Part shown: in pieces, positions 32,577-41,653 of the stretch | How positions within the stretch are numbered: position 1 is the first letter of the stretch | Layout: each line of letters begins with the position of its first letter | Assembly: GCA_029289235.1 (NCBI GenBank) | Contig: JARFTZ010000012.1 | Coordinates: 1-57,744 of the forward strand | Length of the DNA stretch: 57,744 nucleotides | Reading direction: 5' to 3' | Source of the DNA: Gammaproteobacteria bacterium | GTDB lineage: Bacteria; Pseudomonadota; Gammaproteobacteria; Burkholderiales; Rhodocyclaceae | The notes under the pieces: model-generated | What the model saw: the letters and a program-made list of their open reading frames with translations, nothing else | The model's database searches: none | Told to the model about the DNA's origin: nothing | Translations under genes and position numbers: made by a program

Positions 32577-33854
32577 TCACATAAACCACTTCATCGGCAC
32601 CAACACCAGTTGCGGGAAGAGGACCAGCAGGAAAAGCAGGCCCGCTTCAGCGAAAAAGAATGGCCACACTCCTTTGATGACATTCGCCATTCCCGCCTTG
32701 GATACTCCGCCGACGACGTTCAGCACCGTGCCGACCGGCGGGGTGAGCAGGCCGAGGGATACGTTCATTACGAACAGCACGCCGAAATAGACGGGATCGA
32801 TGCCCGCCTGCTTGACCACAGGCACGAGGATCGGGCCGAGGATCAGGATCGACGGCATCAGGTCGAGCGAGGTGCCGATGATCAGAACCAGAACCATGAT
32901 CACCAGGAGCAGCAGCGTCGGGCTGTCCATGAACGGCTGCAGCAGGGCCACCGTCTGCGTCGGAATGTCGGCAATGGTGATCAGCCAGGCCGAGACCATG
33001 GCACAGGCGACGAGGAACATGATCGTGCTGGAGGTCTTCAGCGCCGAGAGCAGGATGGCCGGCAGTTGCCGGAAGCGCAGTTCGCCGTAGATGAACAGGC
33101 CGACGACCAGCGCGTAGAACACCGCGACGACCGCCGCCTCGGTAGCGGTGAACACGCCGATCTTCATGCCGCCGATGATCACCACCGGCAGGATCAGTGC
33201 CCAGATTCCCTCGCGCAGTGCCTTGAAGCAGTTGCCGAGATCGAACTTGTGCTGCGAACCGGTCGGCTCTTTTTTTGCAACGAACCACCAGGTGACCGAC
33301 AGGGTGATCGCCCAGAGCAGCCCGGGGACGATGCCGGCGAGAAACAGCTTGGTGATCGACAGTTGCGTCGTGACACCGAAGACGACGAAGGGGATCGACG
33401 GCGGGATGATCGGAGCGATGATCCCGGCCGAGGCGATCAACCCCGCCGAGCGCGGCACGTTGTAGCCCGATTCGCGCATCATCGGGATCAGCAGCGCGGC
33501 GACGACCGCCGAGTCGGCGACCGCCGAGCCGGAGATGCTGGCGACGATCGTCGCCGCCAGGATGGCGACGTAGCCGAGGCCGCCACGCACCTGCCCGACC
33601 AGCGCCTGGGCGATGCCGACGATGCGCTGCGACATGCCGCCGGCGTTCATCAGCTCGCCGGCGAGCATGAAGAACGGCACCGCCATCAGCGGGAAGTTGT
33701 TGGCGCCCTCCATCAGGTTCTGGGCGATGATCTGGGTGTCGAAGTTGTCCATCTGGATCATCAGCGCGACGGCGCAGATGAGCAGGGAAAAGGCGATCGG
33801 CGTCCCGAGGGCGATGACCACCAGGAGGACTCCGATAAACGTCAGGATGGTCAT
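32577..33854 (-). CDS. TRAP transporter large permease, DctM family
   Basis: A 425-residue permease of normal length with about 12 helices and intact family blocks: VPFFMLAGELMNAGGMSQRI, SISGSAVADSAVVAALLIPMM, IIPPSIPFVVFG, TATEAAVVAVFYALVVG and GLLTPPVGTVLNV. It is the last gene of the operon and overlaps dctQ by 4 bp. Unlike the two other dctM genes in this window, it has no frame disruption. With two binding proteins encoded upstream, one permease may serve two ligands. Confidence 0.94.
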   Translation of the reverse strand: MTILTFIGVLLVVIALGTPIAFSLLICAVALMIQMDNFDTQIIAQNLMEGANNFPLMAVPFFMLAGELMNAGGMSQRIVGIAQALVGQVRGGLGYVAILAATIVASISGSAVADSAVVAALLIPMMRESGYNVPRSAGLIASAGIIAPIIPPSIPFVVFGVTTQLSITKLFLAGIVPGLLWAITLSVTWWFVAKKEPTGSQHKFDLGNCFKALREGIWALILPVVIIGGMKIGVFTATEAAVVAVFYALVVGLFIYGELRFRQLPAILLSALKTSSTIMFLVACAMVSAWLITIADIPTQTVALLQPFMDSPTLLLLVIMVLVLIIGTSLDLMPSILILGPILVPVVKQAGIDPVYFGVLFVMNVSLGLLTPPVGTVLNVVGGVSKAGMANVIKGVWPFFFAEAGLLFLLVLFPQLVLVPMKWFM

Positions 33855-34399
33855 GCGTGCTCTCCGCTATCGTTCGATTCTTTCTGTTCTTCAGGCAGGG
33901 ATTGGGCGTGCGGGAAAAGCTCCTCGCGGGGCATGCGCCCGGTCAGCTGGCGCCAGAGCGAGTGGCCGAGCACCAGGACCATGCCGATGCCCGAGAAGAG
34001 CAGGGACGACTGGATGTAGCCCATCGGGATGCCGGTCACCGGCGCGAGGTCGTCCATGCCGATGATCACCTGCTTCCAGGTGCCGTGCACCAGCAGCACG
34101 CAGCAGGTGAAGGTCAGCCCGTCGGAGAGGAAGCGGCAGATGCGCTGGCCGCGCTCGCCGAGTTTCTCGACGAAGCTGGTGACGCCGAGATGCCCGTGTT
34201 CGCGCAGGACGATCAGCGCGCCGATCAGCGTCAGCCACATGAACAGGAAGCGCGAGACTTCCTCCGAAAAGACGATCCCGGAATTGAATCCGTAGCGCAG
34301 CACCACGTTGCCGAAGACCAGCACGGCCATGATCGCGAACATCACGATCAGGACGTTTTCGACGACTTTGATCAGTTTTCCCAACAGCTTCATTGTCAT
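33851..34399 (-). CDS. TRAP transporter small permease, DctQ family
   Basis: A 182-residue four-helix protein with the family blocks NVVLRYGFNSGIVFSEEVSRFLFMW (about 31-55; first part shown in motif form) and REHGHLGVTSF. The ATG at 34399 overlaps the hydrolase stop (ATGA), so hydrolase and permease are translationally coupled, an arrangement that ties the enzyme to this transporter's substrate. It overlaps dctM downstream by 4 bp. Confidence 0.92.
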   Translation of the reverse strand: MTMKLLGKLIKVVENVLIVMFAIMAVLVFGNVVLRYGFNSGIVFSEEVSRFLFMWLTLIGALIVLREHGHLGVTSFVEKLGERGQRICRFLSDGLTFTCCVLLVHGTWKQVIIGMDDLAPVTGIPMGYIQSSLLFSGIGMVLVLGHSLWRQLTGRMPREELFPHAQSLPEEQKESNDSGEHA

Positions 34400-35316
34400 T
34401 GCATGGGCTCCATCCGGTAGAAAGCGAGGGCATTGTCACACCAGATCGCCTGCCGCGCGTGCTCGTCGAGAGGCGCCAGCGCCGCGGCCATCGCGCGCAC
34501 CAGCGCCGGATAGCTGATGCGCAGCCCGGCGACCGGGAAATTGCTGCCGAACATGGCGCGCTGCCAGCCGAAGATGGCGACGGCATCACGCACCACGGGC
34601 AGGTTGTCCTCCAGCCGCCACGGCCGGTCGCGCAGGCCGAGTTCCGAGAGGCGGACATGCACGTTGGGCAGCGCGGCGAGTGCTGCCATGCCGCGGCGCC
34701 AGGCGGCGAGACCGGCTTCGCTACGGTCCCACGGCAGGCCGGTGTGCTGCAGCACGACCGGCAAGCCGGGAAAGTCGCGCAGCACTGCCGCAGCCTCCTC
34801 CAGATGCCAGAACGGCACGCGCAGGTCCCAGGCCAGCCCATGCTGCTGGAGGCACTCCAGTGCCGCAGGCCAGCGCGGGTCATGCAGAGAACCGGGCTGG
34901 CCGGCAACACTGTCCTGCGGCCGGCGGGAGGTCACCGGCTTGAAGCGGATCGAGCGGGTCAACGGATACGCCGCATGCTCGGCCAGGCGCTCATCGGCGT
35001 CCGGCGCGAGCAGGTCGACGTGCGCCACGACGGCATTGGGCAGGCCGCTCGCCGCGGCCTGCTCATGCACCCACCGCGTTTCCGCCAGCGCCTGACTGCG
35101 ATCGCACTCGGCCTCGATGTGCACGCTGGCGACCACCGGCATGCCGCTCCACGATTCGCGGAAATCCTGCGGCAGGTAGTCGCGGCAGAGCAGGTAGTAC
35201 TCGCCGAGAATGAACGTCGCCGCGTCGTAGTCCTCGCCCAGCCAGGGGTAGCGGATCTGCCGCAGGTCCCACAGATGGTGGTGCGAATCGACGATCGCCT
35301 TGGGCAATGCAGTCAT
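34396..35316 (-). CDS. Amidohydrolase-2 family metal-dependent hydrolase, lactonase-like
   Basis: A 306-residue TIM-barrel hydrolase. The metal-binding start is DSHHHLWDL (about 10-18); other blocks are VASVHIEAECDRSQALAE, PVVLQHTGLPWD (conserved histidine), and AMFGSNFPVAGL with the active-site aspartate position replaced by a polar/hydrophobic stretch, as is frequent in this branch. Relatives include L-fuconolactonase, L-rhamnonolactonase and 2-pyrone-4,6-dicarboxylate hydrolase. It lies between the binding protein and dctQ in the TRAP operon, so the imported compound or its product is probably a lactone or sugar acid (inference). Confidence 0.82.
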   Translation of the reverse strand: MTALPKAIVDSHHHLWDLRQIRYPWLGEDYDAATFILGEYYLLCRDYLPQDFRESWSGMPVVASVHIEAECDRSQALAETRWVHEQAAASGLPNAVVAHVDLLAPDADERLAEHAAYPLTRSIRFKPVTSRRPQDSVAGQPGSLHDPRWPAALECLQQHGLAWDLRVPFWHLEEAAAVLRDFPGLPVVLQHTGLPWDRSEAGLAAWRRGMAALAALPNVHVRLSELGLRDRPWRLEDNLPVVRDAVAIFGWQRAMFGSNFPVAGLRISYPALVRAMAAALAPLDEHARQAIWCDNALAFYRMEPMQ

Positions 35317-35337
35317 GGCCTTCTCCTGGCAGGACGA

Positions 35338-36324
35338 TCAGCGCAGGGCGTCGACGGCCTTGAGCAGTTCGTCGCCGTTCTTCTCGACGAACATCTTGCG
35401 CACCTCATCCTTCACGACCGACTTGATGCTCTCGATGTCGGGGTTCTCGACGATCAGCATGCCGTGCTTGCGCAGTTCAGCCAGCGCCGCGTCCTCGCCC
35501 TTGGCATTGAGGTCTCGCTGGAAGGCGCCGGCCTTGACCGCTTCCTCGAGCAGGACCTGCTGGAACTCGGGCTTCAGCGAGTCGAACTTGCCCTTGTTCA
35601 TCACCACGATCAGCGCGGTATAGGCATGCTTGGTCAGCGAGAGATACTTCTGCACCTCGTGCATCTTGGTCGAGAGCATCACGCTCGGCGGATTCTCGTG
35701 GCCGTCGATGGCCTTCGTCTCCAGCGCCGAGAACACTTCCGAGAACGGCATCGGCTGCGCAGCGGCGCCGAGCAGCTGGAAGGCCTTGATGTGCAGCGGG
35801 TTCGGCGTGGTACGCAGCTTCAGGCCCTTGATGTCCTCGGCCTTGTTCACCGGCCGCTTGCTGTTGGCGAGGCTGCGGTAGCCGACTTCCCAGAACGCCA
35901 GACCCTTCATCTGGAAGCCTTCCAGTTCGTTGAGCAGCGAGCGGCCGAGCGAACCGTCCACCACCTTCGCCACGTGCGCCGGGCTGTCGAACAGGTACGG
36001 CAGATCGAGCACCAGCAGCTTGGAGACGATGCCGGTGAAATACGGGTTGCCGGACATTTCGATGTCGATCGTCCCGCCGCGCACGCCGGAGATCATGGTG
36101 TTGTCGTTGCCGAGCTGGTTGTTCGGGAAGATCTGGATATCGATCCCGCCCTGCGTGCGTTCCTTCACCTTCCTGGCGAATTCCAGCGCGGCGACGTGCT
36201 GCGAGTCGGTCACCGGGTGGGCGTGGCCGAAGCGCAGCTTGACCGGTGCGGATTGCGCCCCGGCGGCGCTGACGGAAAGACCGAACAGAACGGCGGCTAC
36301 GGTTCCTGCAAACTTGATTTTCAT
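35338..36324 (-). CDS. TRAP transporter solute-binding protein, DctP family (second copy)
   Basis: A 328-residue exported binding protein; signal peptide 1-23 (ending AAGAQ). Signatures are VKLRFGHAHPVTDSQHVAAL, PNNQLGNDNTMISGVRGGTID, and the ligand arginine region IKGLKLRTTPNPLHIKAF. The related protein at 36395-37411 is clearly different in sequence, so the two are paralogues rather than a recent duplication. It stands 70 bp downstream of that gene and 21 bp upstream of the hydrolase gene. Confidence 0.93.
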   Translation of the reverse strand: MKIKFAGTVAAVLFGLSVSAAGAQSAPVKLRFGHAHPVTDSQHVAALEFARKVKERTQGGIDIQIFPNNQLGNDNTMISGVRGGTIDIEMSGNPYFTGIVSKLLVLDLPYLFDSPAHVAKVVDGSLGRSLLNELEGFQMKGLAFWEVGYRSLANSKRPVNKAEDIKGLKLRTTPNPLHIKAFQLLGAAAQPMPFSEVFSALETKAIDGHENPPSVMLSTKMHEVQKYLSLTKHAYTALIVVMNKGKFDSLKPEFQQVLLEEAVKAGAFQRDLNAKGEDAALAELRKHGMLIVENPDIESIKSVVKDEVRKMFVEKNGDELLKAVDALR

Positions 36325-36394
36325 GTCGAACCCTCTCTAGGTGGAAAAATGGCGCTCTCTGCGGAACGCTTTTTCTCCCTTGTTGGTCAGCGCG

Positions 36395-37411
36395 TTACTT
36401 CGGCGCCTTGGCGATCGCGTCGAAGAAGGCCTTGGCGGTGTCCTCGCCGACGGCGGTCTGATGCTTGGCGATCACCGGTTGCAGCTTCTCGCGCATGCGC
36501 TGCCGTTCGGCGTCGGACACGTCGTTGATCTGCATGCCGGCCTTGGCCAGCTCGGCGCGGGCCTTGGCGTTGAGGTCGCGACTGGCCTGGCGCTGGAACT
36601 CGGTAGCCTCGCGCGACGCTTCCTTCATCAACGCCCTGTCGGCGTCGCTGAGCTTGTCCCAGAACTTCTTCGAGGCGATCAGCACCTGTGCGTCATAGGC
36701 GTGGCCGGTCGTCGACAGGTATTTCTGCACGTCGTAGAACTTCTGCGCCTGCACGACCGTGTACGGGTTTTCCTGGGCGTCGACAGCCTTTGTCTCCAGC
36801 GCGGTGAACAGCTCGTTGACCGGCATCGGGATGGCGTTGGCGCCCAGCCCGGCGAACAGGTCGATGTACAGGTTGTTCTGCATCGTGCGCACCTTGATCC
36901 CGGCCAGATCCTCGGCCTTGACGATCGGCCGCTTGCTGTTGGTGAAGTGGCGGAAGCCGTTCTCCCAGTAGGCAAGACCGATCAGATCCTTCTCGGTCAG
37001 CTTGGCCAGGATGCTTTGTCCAAACTCCCCGTCAAACACCGCATAGGCCTGCTTCTCGCTGGCGAACGAGAAAGGCAGGCCGAATACGCCAAATTCCTTG
37101 ACCAGGTTGGCCAGCGTCGCTGTCGAGGGCGCGGTGAACTCCTGCGTACCGCCGCGCAGCGCCGCCTGCATCTGCTGGTCGCTGCCCAGTTGCGCGCCGG
37201 AGTAAACGGTGATCTTGATCCGGCCCTTGCTCTTCTGGTCGACCAGTTCGGCGAACTTGCGTGCGCCGAGGGTCTGCGGATGGCTGTCCGGCAGCGAGGT
37301 GCCGAACTTGGCCTTGATTTCCTGGGCGACGGCAGCGGTCGTTCCAAGGCAGAGCGCAGCGGCGACGATCGCCAGCGAACCGCGCAGGGTCATTGCCTTC
37401 AGTGCTTTCAT
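36395..37411 (-). CDS. TRAP transporter solute-binding protein, DctP family (first copy)
   Basis: A 338-residue exported binding protein; signal peptide 1-29 (ending AAVAQ). Family blocks include SLPDSHPQTLGARKFAELV, SGAQLGSDQQMQAALRGGTQ, LAGIKVRTMQNNLYIDLF and AVDAQENPYTVVQ. ATG 37411 has AGGAGG just upstream. Together with the next binding protein, a hydrolase, dctQ and dctM it forms one operon; the second hydrolase gene lies directly upstream. Two binding proteins for a single DctQM is uncommon. Confidence 0.93.
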   Translation of the reverse strand: MKALKAMTLRGSLAIVAAALCLGTTAAVAQEIKAKFGTSLPDSHPQTLGARKFAELVDQKSKGRIKITVYSGAQLGSDQQMQAALRGGTQEFTAPSTATLANLVKEFGVFGLPFSFASEKQAYAVFDGEFGQSILAKLTEKDLIGLAYWENGFRHFTNSKRPIVKAEDLAGIKVRTMQNNLYIDLFAGLGANAIPMPVNELFTALETKAVDAQENPYTVVQAQKFYDVQKYLSTTGHAYDAQVLIASKKFWDKLSDADRALMKEASREATEFQRQASRDLNAKARAELAKAGMQINDVSDAERQRMREKLQPVIAKHQTAVGEDTAKAFFDAIAKAPK

Positions 37412-37461
37412 GCGAACCTCCTGATGAGTTTTTGCGTGGTTTGACACAACGTACAGCAGAA

Positions 37462-38436
37462 TCAGCGCAACCCGTACAACGTGGTTGCGTTATCGCAGAA
37501 CAACGCCAGGCGTTGCTCGGGAACCAGGGTCCGGGTCAGCGTCTTGAAGCCGGCCCAGAGCTCATTCAGCGTGACGACGAGCGCGTCGACCGGATGGTTG
37601 CTGGCGAACAGGCAGCGCTCCATGCCGAAATCCTCGATCAGCGCGTTCACCACCGGCGCCTGCTGCGCGACGGTCCAGCGCTCGCCGCGCACGCCGATGC
37701 CGGAAATCTTCATCATCACGTTCGGGCAGGGGGCGAGCCGGTCCATCGCCTGGCGCCAGGCACACAGGGTTTCCTCGTCGCGGGTGCCGGGCAGGCCGGC
37801 ATGATTGACGATGATCCTGGTTTCGGGGAAGTCGCGGGCCAGTTCGACTGCCTCGCCCATATGCCACCACGGCGCCTGCAGTTCGAACATCAGGCCGTAT
37901 GTCGCGAGCCTGGCAAAGCCCTCGCGCCAGCGCGGACAGCGCATCGAGCCCGGCACGGACCAGTCGTCCCGATACGCCTCGCGCGTCGTGCAGCTCGGCT
38001 TGTGCCGCACACTGCGCACAAAGCCGCGCAACGGCGGGCGGGTGTAGGTACGCATCAGTTCTTCCGCATCGGCACGGTCGAGCCAGATCTGCGCGGCCAT
38101 GGCCTGCGGCTTGCTGGTGCGCTGCGCGAGGTCGAGCATCCACAACGCCTCGCCGGCCGGATCGTCGGGCGTCCATTCGCCCTCCATCACCACGTGGCGC
38201 AGAACGCGATGCTCGCCACAGGCGGCAACGTAGTCGGCAGGCAGGAAGTTCTTGCAGATGGCTTCGTAGTCGCCGTAACGAAAGGGAATCCGGGGCAGTC
38301 CGGTGAGCCAGGGATGCGGGTTGCGCAGGTCCCAGAAGTGATGGTGGGCGTCGACGATCGGCAACAGGCGTTCGTCGCCGGTCGCCAGAAATTCGTCCCT
38401 GGCTTGCGCCAGGTCGGGCAGCAACGCAGAACTCAT
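37462..38436 (-). CDS. Amidohydrolase-2 family metal-dependent hydrolase, lactonase-like (paralogue)
   Basis: A 324-residue TIM-barrel hydrolase, paralogous to the one at 34396-35316. The metal motif DAHHHFWDLRNPHPWL (about 29-44), the histidines in RSVRHKP and IIVNHAGLPG, and CLFASNHPVDAL near the C-terminus match the fuconolactonase/PDC hydrolase branch. It begins the TRAP operon, 50 bp before the first binding-protein gene, and is divergent from a LysR gene. The operon therefore has two related hydrolases with the transporter between or after them. Confidence 0.82.
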   Translation of the reverse strand: MSSALLPDLAQARDEFLATGDERLLPIVDAHHHFWDLRNPHPWLTGLPRIPFRYGDYEAICKNFLPADYVAACGEHRVLRHVVMEGEWTPDDPAGEALWMLDLAQRTSKPQAMAAQIWLDRADAEELMRTYTRPPLRGFVRSVRHKPSCTTREAYRDDWSVPGSMRCPRWREGFARLATYGLMFELQAPWWHMGEAVELARDFPETRIIVNHAGLPGTRDEETLCAWRQAMDRLAPCPNVMMKISGIGVRGERWTVAQQAPVVNALIEDFGMERCLFASNHPVDALVVTLNELWAGFKTLTRTLVPEQRLALFCDNATTLYGLR

Positions 38437-38511
38437 GACGTGCTCAGTCCTCCACGATGACCGTTCCCTTATAGGTATGCATCGAATCCTAACAATGCGA
38501 TTGATTTCCGA

Positions 38512-38524
38512 ATACTGAAAGTAT
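38512..38524. promoter_or_regulatory. Candidate LysR operator in the divergent hydrolase/LysR gap
   Basis: The perfect dyad ATACT-GAA-AGTAT, which contains ATAC-N5-GTAT, lies in an AT-rich 117-bp gap between the divergent hydrolase (38436) and LysR (38554) starts. LysR-type regulators often bind ATAC-N7-GTAT or T-N11-A sites in such gaps; the spacing here is 2 bp shorter. It is centred about 36 bp upstream of the LysR start and 82 bp upstream of the hydrolase start. Confidence 0.5.
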
Positions 38525-38553
38525 CTAATATATCGATTTCCTATGGTTATCAA

Positions 38554-39507
38554 ATGCCCATGCCATCTTCCCGCACCGAGCAACTGCTCAATCGCCTGCG
38601 CATGCGCCAGATCGCCCTGTTGCTGGCCATCGACGAATTCCGCACCCTGCACGCCGCCGCCCAGCGGCTCGGGATGACGCAGCCGGCGGCCAGCAAGATG
38701 CTGCACGAACTCGAAGCGGCGCTGGGCGAGACCTTGTTCGACCGGGTCGGGCGGGGGCTGATGCTCAATCCGGCCGGGCAGGCGGTGCTCAACACCTTCC
38801 GCGGGATGCGCAACAGCATGGCGGTGTTGAGCCGCGAACTCGACGAGTTGCGCCTTGGCAGCTCGGGCAAGTTGCGCGTCGGCAGCATCACCGCCGCCGC
38901 CCCGACAACGCTGAGCGCGGCGATGATCCGGCTCAAGGAAGACTATCCGCTGCTGTCGATCGAGCTGAACGTGGATACCAGCGACCGTCTGATCGAACTG
39001 TTGCGCGATGGCCGCCTCGACGTGGTCATCGGGCGCATGCCCGACCGGGCTAGCGCAGCCAATCGGGACTGTGTGTTCACCCCTATCGGCGAGGAAGCGC
39101 TCTCGGTTGTTGCCGGCTGCGAGCATCCGCTGGCGAAATTGCCGGCGCGGCGGGCACTGGATTTCGCGGAACTGCTCGTCTATCCATGGATCGTGCAGTT
39201 GCACGGCAGCCCGCTGCGCGAAATCATCGAACAGGAATTCCGCAGCCACCACGCCGCCCTGCCGCGCGGGCTGGTGGAAACGTCGTCGTTCCTCACCGCG
39301 GCGGACCTGGTCGCGCGCAGCCGGATGATCGCGATCATCCCGCAATCGATGGCGACGCACTTCGCCCGGCATAACCTGCTGCGCATCCTGCCCTACAGGC
39401 TCACCCACACGCTGTCGTCGTGGGGCAGTCTGGTCTTTCACGACCGGCACATCAACCCGGTGATGCGGCGCTTTCTCGATTTGATGCACACGGGAGACTC
39501 GGCCTGA
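38554..39507 (+). CDS. LysR-family regulator, divergent to the TRAP/hydrolase operon
   Basis: A 317-residue regulator. The helix-turn-helix at about 15-70 reads MRQIALLLAIDEFRTLHAA, then TQPAASKMLHELEAALG; GETLFDRVGRGLMLNPAG closes the DNA-binding domain. The effector domain runs from about 100 to 305. The TQPAASKMLHELE wording places it near GbpR/PcaQ/CbdR-like regulators of sugar or aromatic-acid catabolism. Divergent orientation over a short AT-rich gap with a dyad makes it the likely regulator of the minus-strand operon. Confidence 0.9.
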   Translation: MPMPSSRTEQLLNRLRMRQIALLLAIDEFRTLHAAAQRLGMTQPAASKMLHELEAALGETLFDRVGRGLMLNPAGQAVLNTFRGMRNSMAVLSRELDELRLGSSGKLRVGSITAAAPTTLSAAMIRLKEDYPLLSIELNVDTSDRLIELLRDGRLDVVIGRMPDRASAANRDCVFTPIGEEALSVVAGCEHPLAKLPARRALDFAELLVYPWIVQLHGSPLREIIEQEFRSHHAALPRGLVETSSFLTAADLVARSRMIAIIPQSMATHFARHNLLRILPYRLTHTLSSWGSLVFHDRHINPVMRRFLDLMHTGDSA

Positions 39508-39546
39508 TTCCATCCTGAAAATTCATCCGGCGATCAGGCGATCGCC

Positions 39547-39574
39547 AAAAAAAACCCCGGACGATGCCGGGGTT
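39547..39574 (-). terminator. Rho-independent terminator of the tct operon, minus strand
   Basis: AACCCCGG at 39553-39560 pairs with CCGGGGTT at 39567-39574; the eight-A run 39547-39554 reads as T-run on the minus strand. It is 22 bp after the tctA stop. The adjacent GGCGATC/GATCGCC dyad near 39530-39546 may help end the convergent LysR transcript, but has no T-run for that strand. Confidence 0.9.
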
Positions 39575-39596
39575 CGCGGGAGAGATGCAGCGTATT

Positions 39597-41081
39597 TCAG
39601 GCGCTCTTCTTGTGCTTCCTCAGCGCATAGATCAGCGAAACGACGGCCATGACCAGGAAGGTCAGCGAGATCGGCTTCTCGACGAAGATGCCGGCCGAAC
39701 CGTTGGCGATGGTCAGGGCGTTGCGATACGACTGCTCGGTCATTCCGCCGAGGATCAACGCCAGCACCAGCGGCGGGATCGGGATCGACAGCTTCGACAG
39801 CATGAAGCCGCCAAGCGCGCTGACCGACACCAGGATGAAGTCGAACGAGCTGTAGTTGAGGAAGTAGGTGCCCATGAAGCCCATCCCGAGCACCAGCGGC
39901 AGCATGATCCGTTGCGGAATCTTCAGCAGCTGGACCAGCGGCACGGCCAGCGGCAGGTTGATCAGCAGCAGGACGACGTTGCCGACCAGCATCGAGGCGA
40001 TGACGCCCCAGGCCACTTCCGGATGCTGTTCGAAGAGCACCGGACCCGGTCGGACACCGAGCATCATCAGCGCACCGAGCATGACCGCGGTGGTTCCCGA
40101 ACCGGGGATGCCGAGGGTCAGCAGCGGCACCAGCGCGCCGCAGGAACAGGCATTGTTCGACGCTTCCGGACCGGCGATGCCGGCGATGGCGCCCTTGCCG
40201 AATTCCTCGGGCTTCTTGCTGACCGATTTCTCGATGGCGTAGGAGAGGAAGGTGGCAATCGTTCCGCCCGCACCCGGCAGCACGCCGACGAGGAAGCCGA
40301 GCGGTGAATTGCGCAGCATCGGCATGAACGACTCCTTGAACTCGGACCACTTGAGCCATACCTTGCCGATCGACTTGGCGTCGACGTCGTATTGCTTCTC
40401 AAGGTCGCCGAAATTCTTGAACACCTCGGTCACGGCGTAGAAGCCGATCATGATGACCAGGAAGTCGATGCCGTCGCGCAGATCCTCGATACCCATCAGG
40501 AAGCGGTCGGAGCCAGACTGCGCGTCCATGCCGATGGTCGACATCATGAAGCCGAGGCCCATGGCGATGAAGCCCTTGAGGATGGAACCCTCGGACAGGG
40601 TGATCGTCGCCGTCAGCGCGAAGAGCATCAGCGAGAACTTCTCCGCCGGGCCGAACTTCAGCGCGAAGGAGGCGACCGGCTCGGTGAGGAAAATCAGGCC
40701 GATCATCCCGATCATGCCGCCGACGAACGAGGCGATCGCCGATACGGCGAGCGCAGTTCCCGCGCGCCCGCTCTTGGCCATCGGATAGCCGTCGAAACAG
40801 GTCACGATTGCCGAGGCGTCGCCCGGGGTGTTGATCATGATCGAGGCTCGCGAGCCGCCGAACATTGCGCCGTAGTAGACGGCGCACATGGTGATCAGTG
40901 CCGTGCCAGGGTTCATTCCATAGGTGATCGGAATGAGCACGGCGACGCCGGTCGCCGGGCCGAGGCCGGGAAGCATGCCGATGACGGTGCCGAGCAGGCC
41001 GCCGATGAACACCCACATGATGTTCAGTGGTGTCAGGGCTACGTCGAGGCCCAGCATCAGGTTGTGAAAGATTGCGTCCAT
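39597..41081 (-). CDS. tctA: Tripartite tricarboxylate transporter large permease TctA
   Basis: A 494-residue membrane protein with about 12 helices. It has the two TctA repeat signatures: GTVIGMLPGLGPATGVAVLI near the start and VGVLPGAGGTIATFLSYAIE near the middle. PGDASAIVTCFDGYPMAKSG and ACSCGALVPLLTLGIPGSGTT are also characteristic (first and last parts overlapping the pore helices). It imports carboxylates such as citrate using an ion gradient, with TctB and the periplasmic TctC. It follows tctB by 14 bp. Confidence 0.95.
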   Translation of the reverse strand: MDAIFHNLMLGLDVALTPLNIMWVFIGGLLGTVIGMLPGLGPATGVAVLIPITYGMNPGTALITMCAVYYGAMFGGSRASIMINTPGDASAIVTCFDGYPMAKSGRAGTALAVSAIASFVGGMIGMIGLIFLTEPVASFALKFGPAEKFSLMLFALTATITLSEGSILKGFIAMGLGFMMSTIGMDAQSGSDRFLMGIEDLRDGIDFLVIMIGFYAVTEVFKNFGDLEKQYDVDAKSIGKVWLKWSEFKESFMPMLRNSPLGFLVGVLPGAGGTIATFLSYAIEKSVSKKPEEFGKGAIAGIAGPEASNNACSCGALVPLLTLGIPGSGTTAVMLGALMMLGVRPGPVLFEQHPEVAWGVIASMLVGNVVLLLINLPLAVPLVQLLKIPQRIMLPLVLGMGFMGTYFLNYSSFDFILVSVSALGGFMLSKLSIPIPPLVLALILGGMTEQSYRNALTIANGSAGIFVEKPISLTFLVMAVVSLIYALRKHKKSA

Positions 41082-41095
41082 GGATCTCGTCTCCG

Positions 41096-41569
41096 TCAGA
41101 AGGGAAGGAAGCCGCTAAGCAGGCCGCGCGGGAGGCTGAGCTTGAGGATGACGGCGAAAGCGATGAATGAAACGAGCGAGAAGGTCACGGCGATGATCAG
41201 GTTCTGCTTGAGTCGCCCGACGTTGATCATCGAGGAGACCAGCAGCATGAACAGGAACATCGCGATGAGATAGCCGAGCGAATCCAGCACCAGGCCGAAG
41301 GTGATGCCGATGACGATTGTGGCGAGGATTCTCAGCCAGACGCCGCTGTTCGCGGCGAAGCCCCACGAGAAGGGCTTGCGTTCGCTGCTGCGCAGGTCGT
41401 TGACGATCAGCGCGGCACCGCAGATGATCACGATCGCCGCGATCAGGTACGGAAAGGCCCGCGGGCCGACTTCGTCGGCTGCGTCGAAAACCGGTATGTT
41501 GAACGTCCCGACCAGATAGGCCAGGCCGATCACTACCGCCAGAATTCCAGATTGTAGATTCTTTGTCAT
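41096..41569 (-). CDS. tctB: Tripartite tricarboxylate transporter small permease TctB
   Basis: A 157-residue protein with four predicted helices, the usual TctB size. FNIPVFDAADEVGPRAFPYLIA is the family's N-terminal block (start about 23, GPRAFPYL being the core). The ATG at 41569 is the one that fits TctB length; the frame extends upstream by 19 unrelated residues. It lies 165 bp after tctC, a gap with a large stem-loop, and 14 bp before tctA. Confidence 0.9.
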   Translation of the reverse strand: MTKNLQSGILAVVIGLAYLVGTFNIPVFDAADEVGPRAFPYLIAAIVIICGAALIVNDLRSSERKPFSWGFAANSGVWLRILATIVIGITFGLVLDSLGYLIAMFLFMLLVSSMINVGRLKQNLIIAVTFSLVSFIAFAVILKLSLPRGLLSGFLPF

Positions 41570-41653
41570 CCTCGAAACTCCCTCCTTGGATGCAACAATG
41601 CCGCGTGTGTCCGCTTCTCGGCACACACCAGGCGTTTTCGGGGAAATGGTGGT

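Noticed and set aside
29961-34019. A 1352-codon open frame on the plus strand opposite tcuB, tcuA, the LysR gene and dctM
   Set aside because: It is antisense to well-supported genes on the minus strand, crosses two of their terminators and has Arg/Asp/Gln/His-rich composition typical of the mirror frame in high-GC DNA. No family features were seen.
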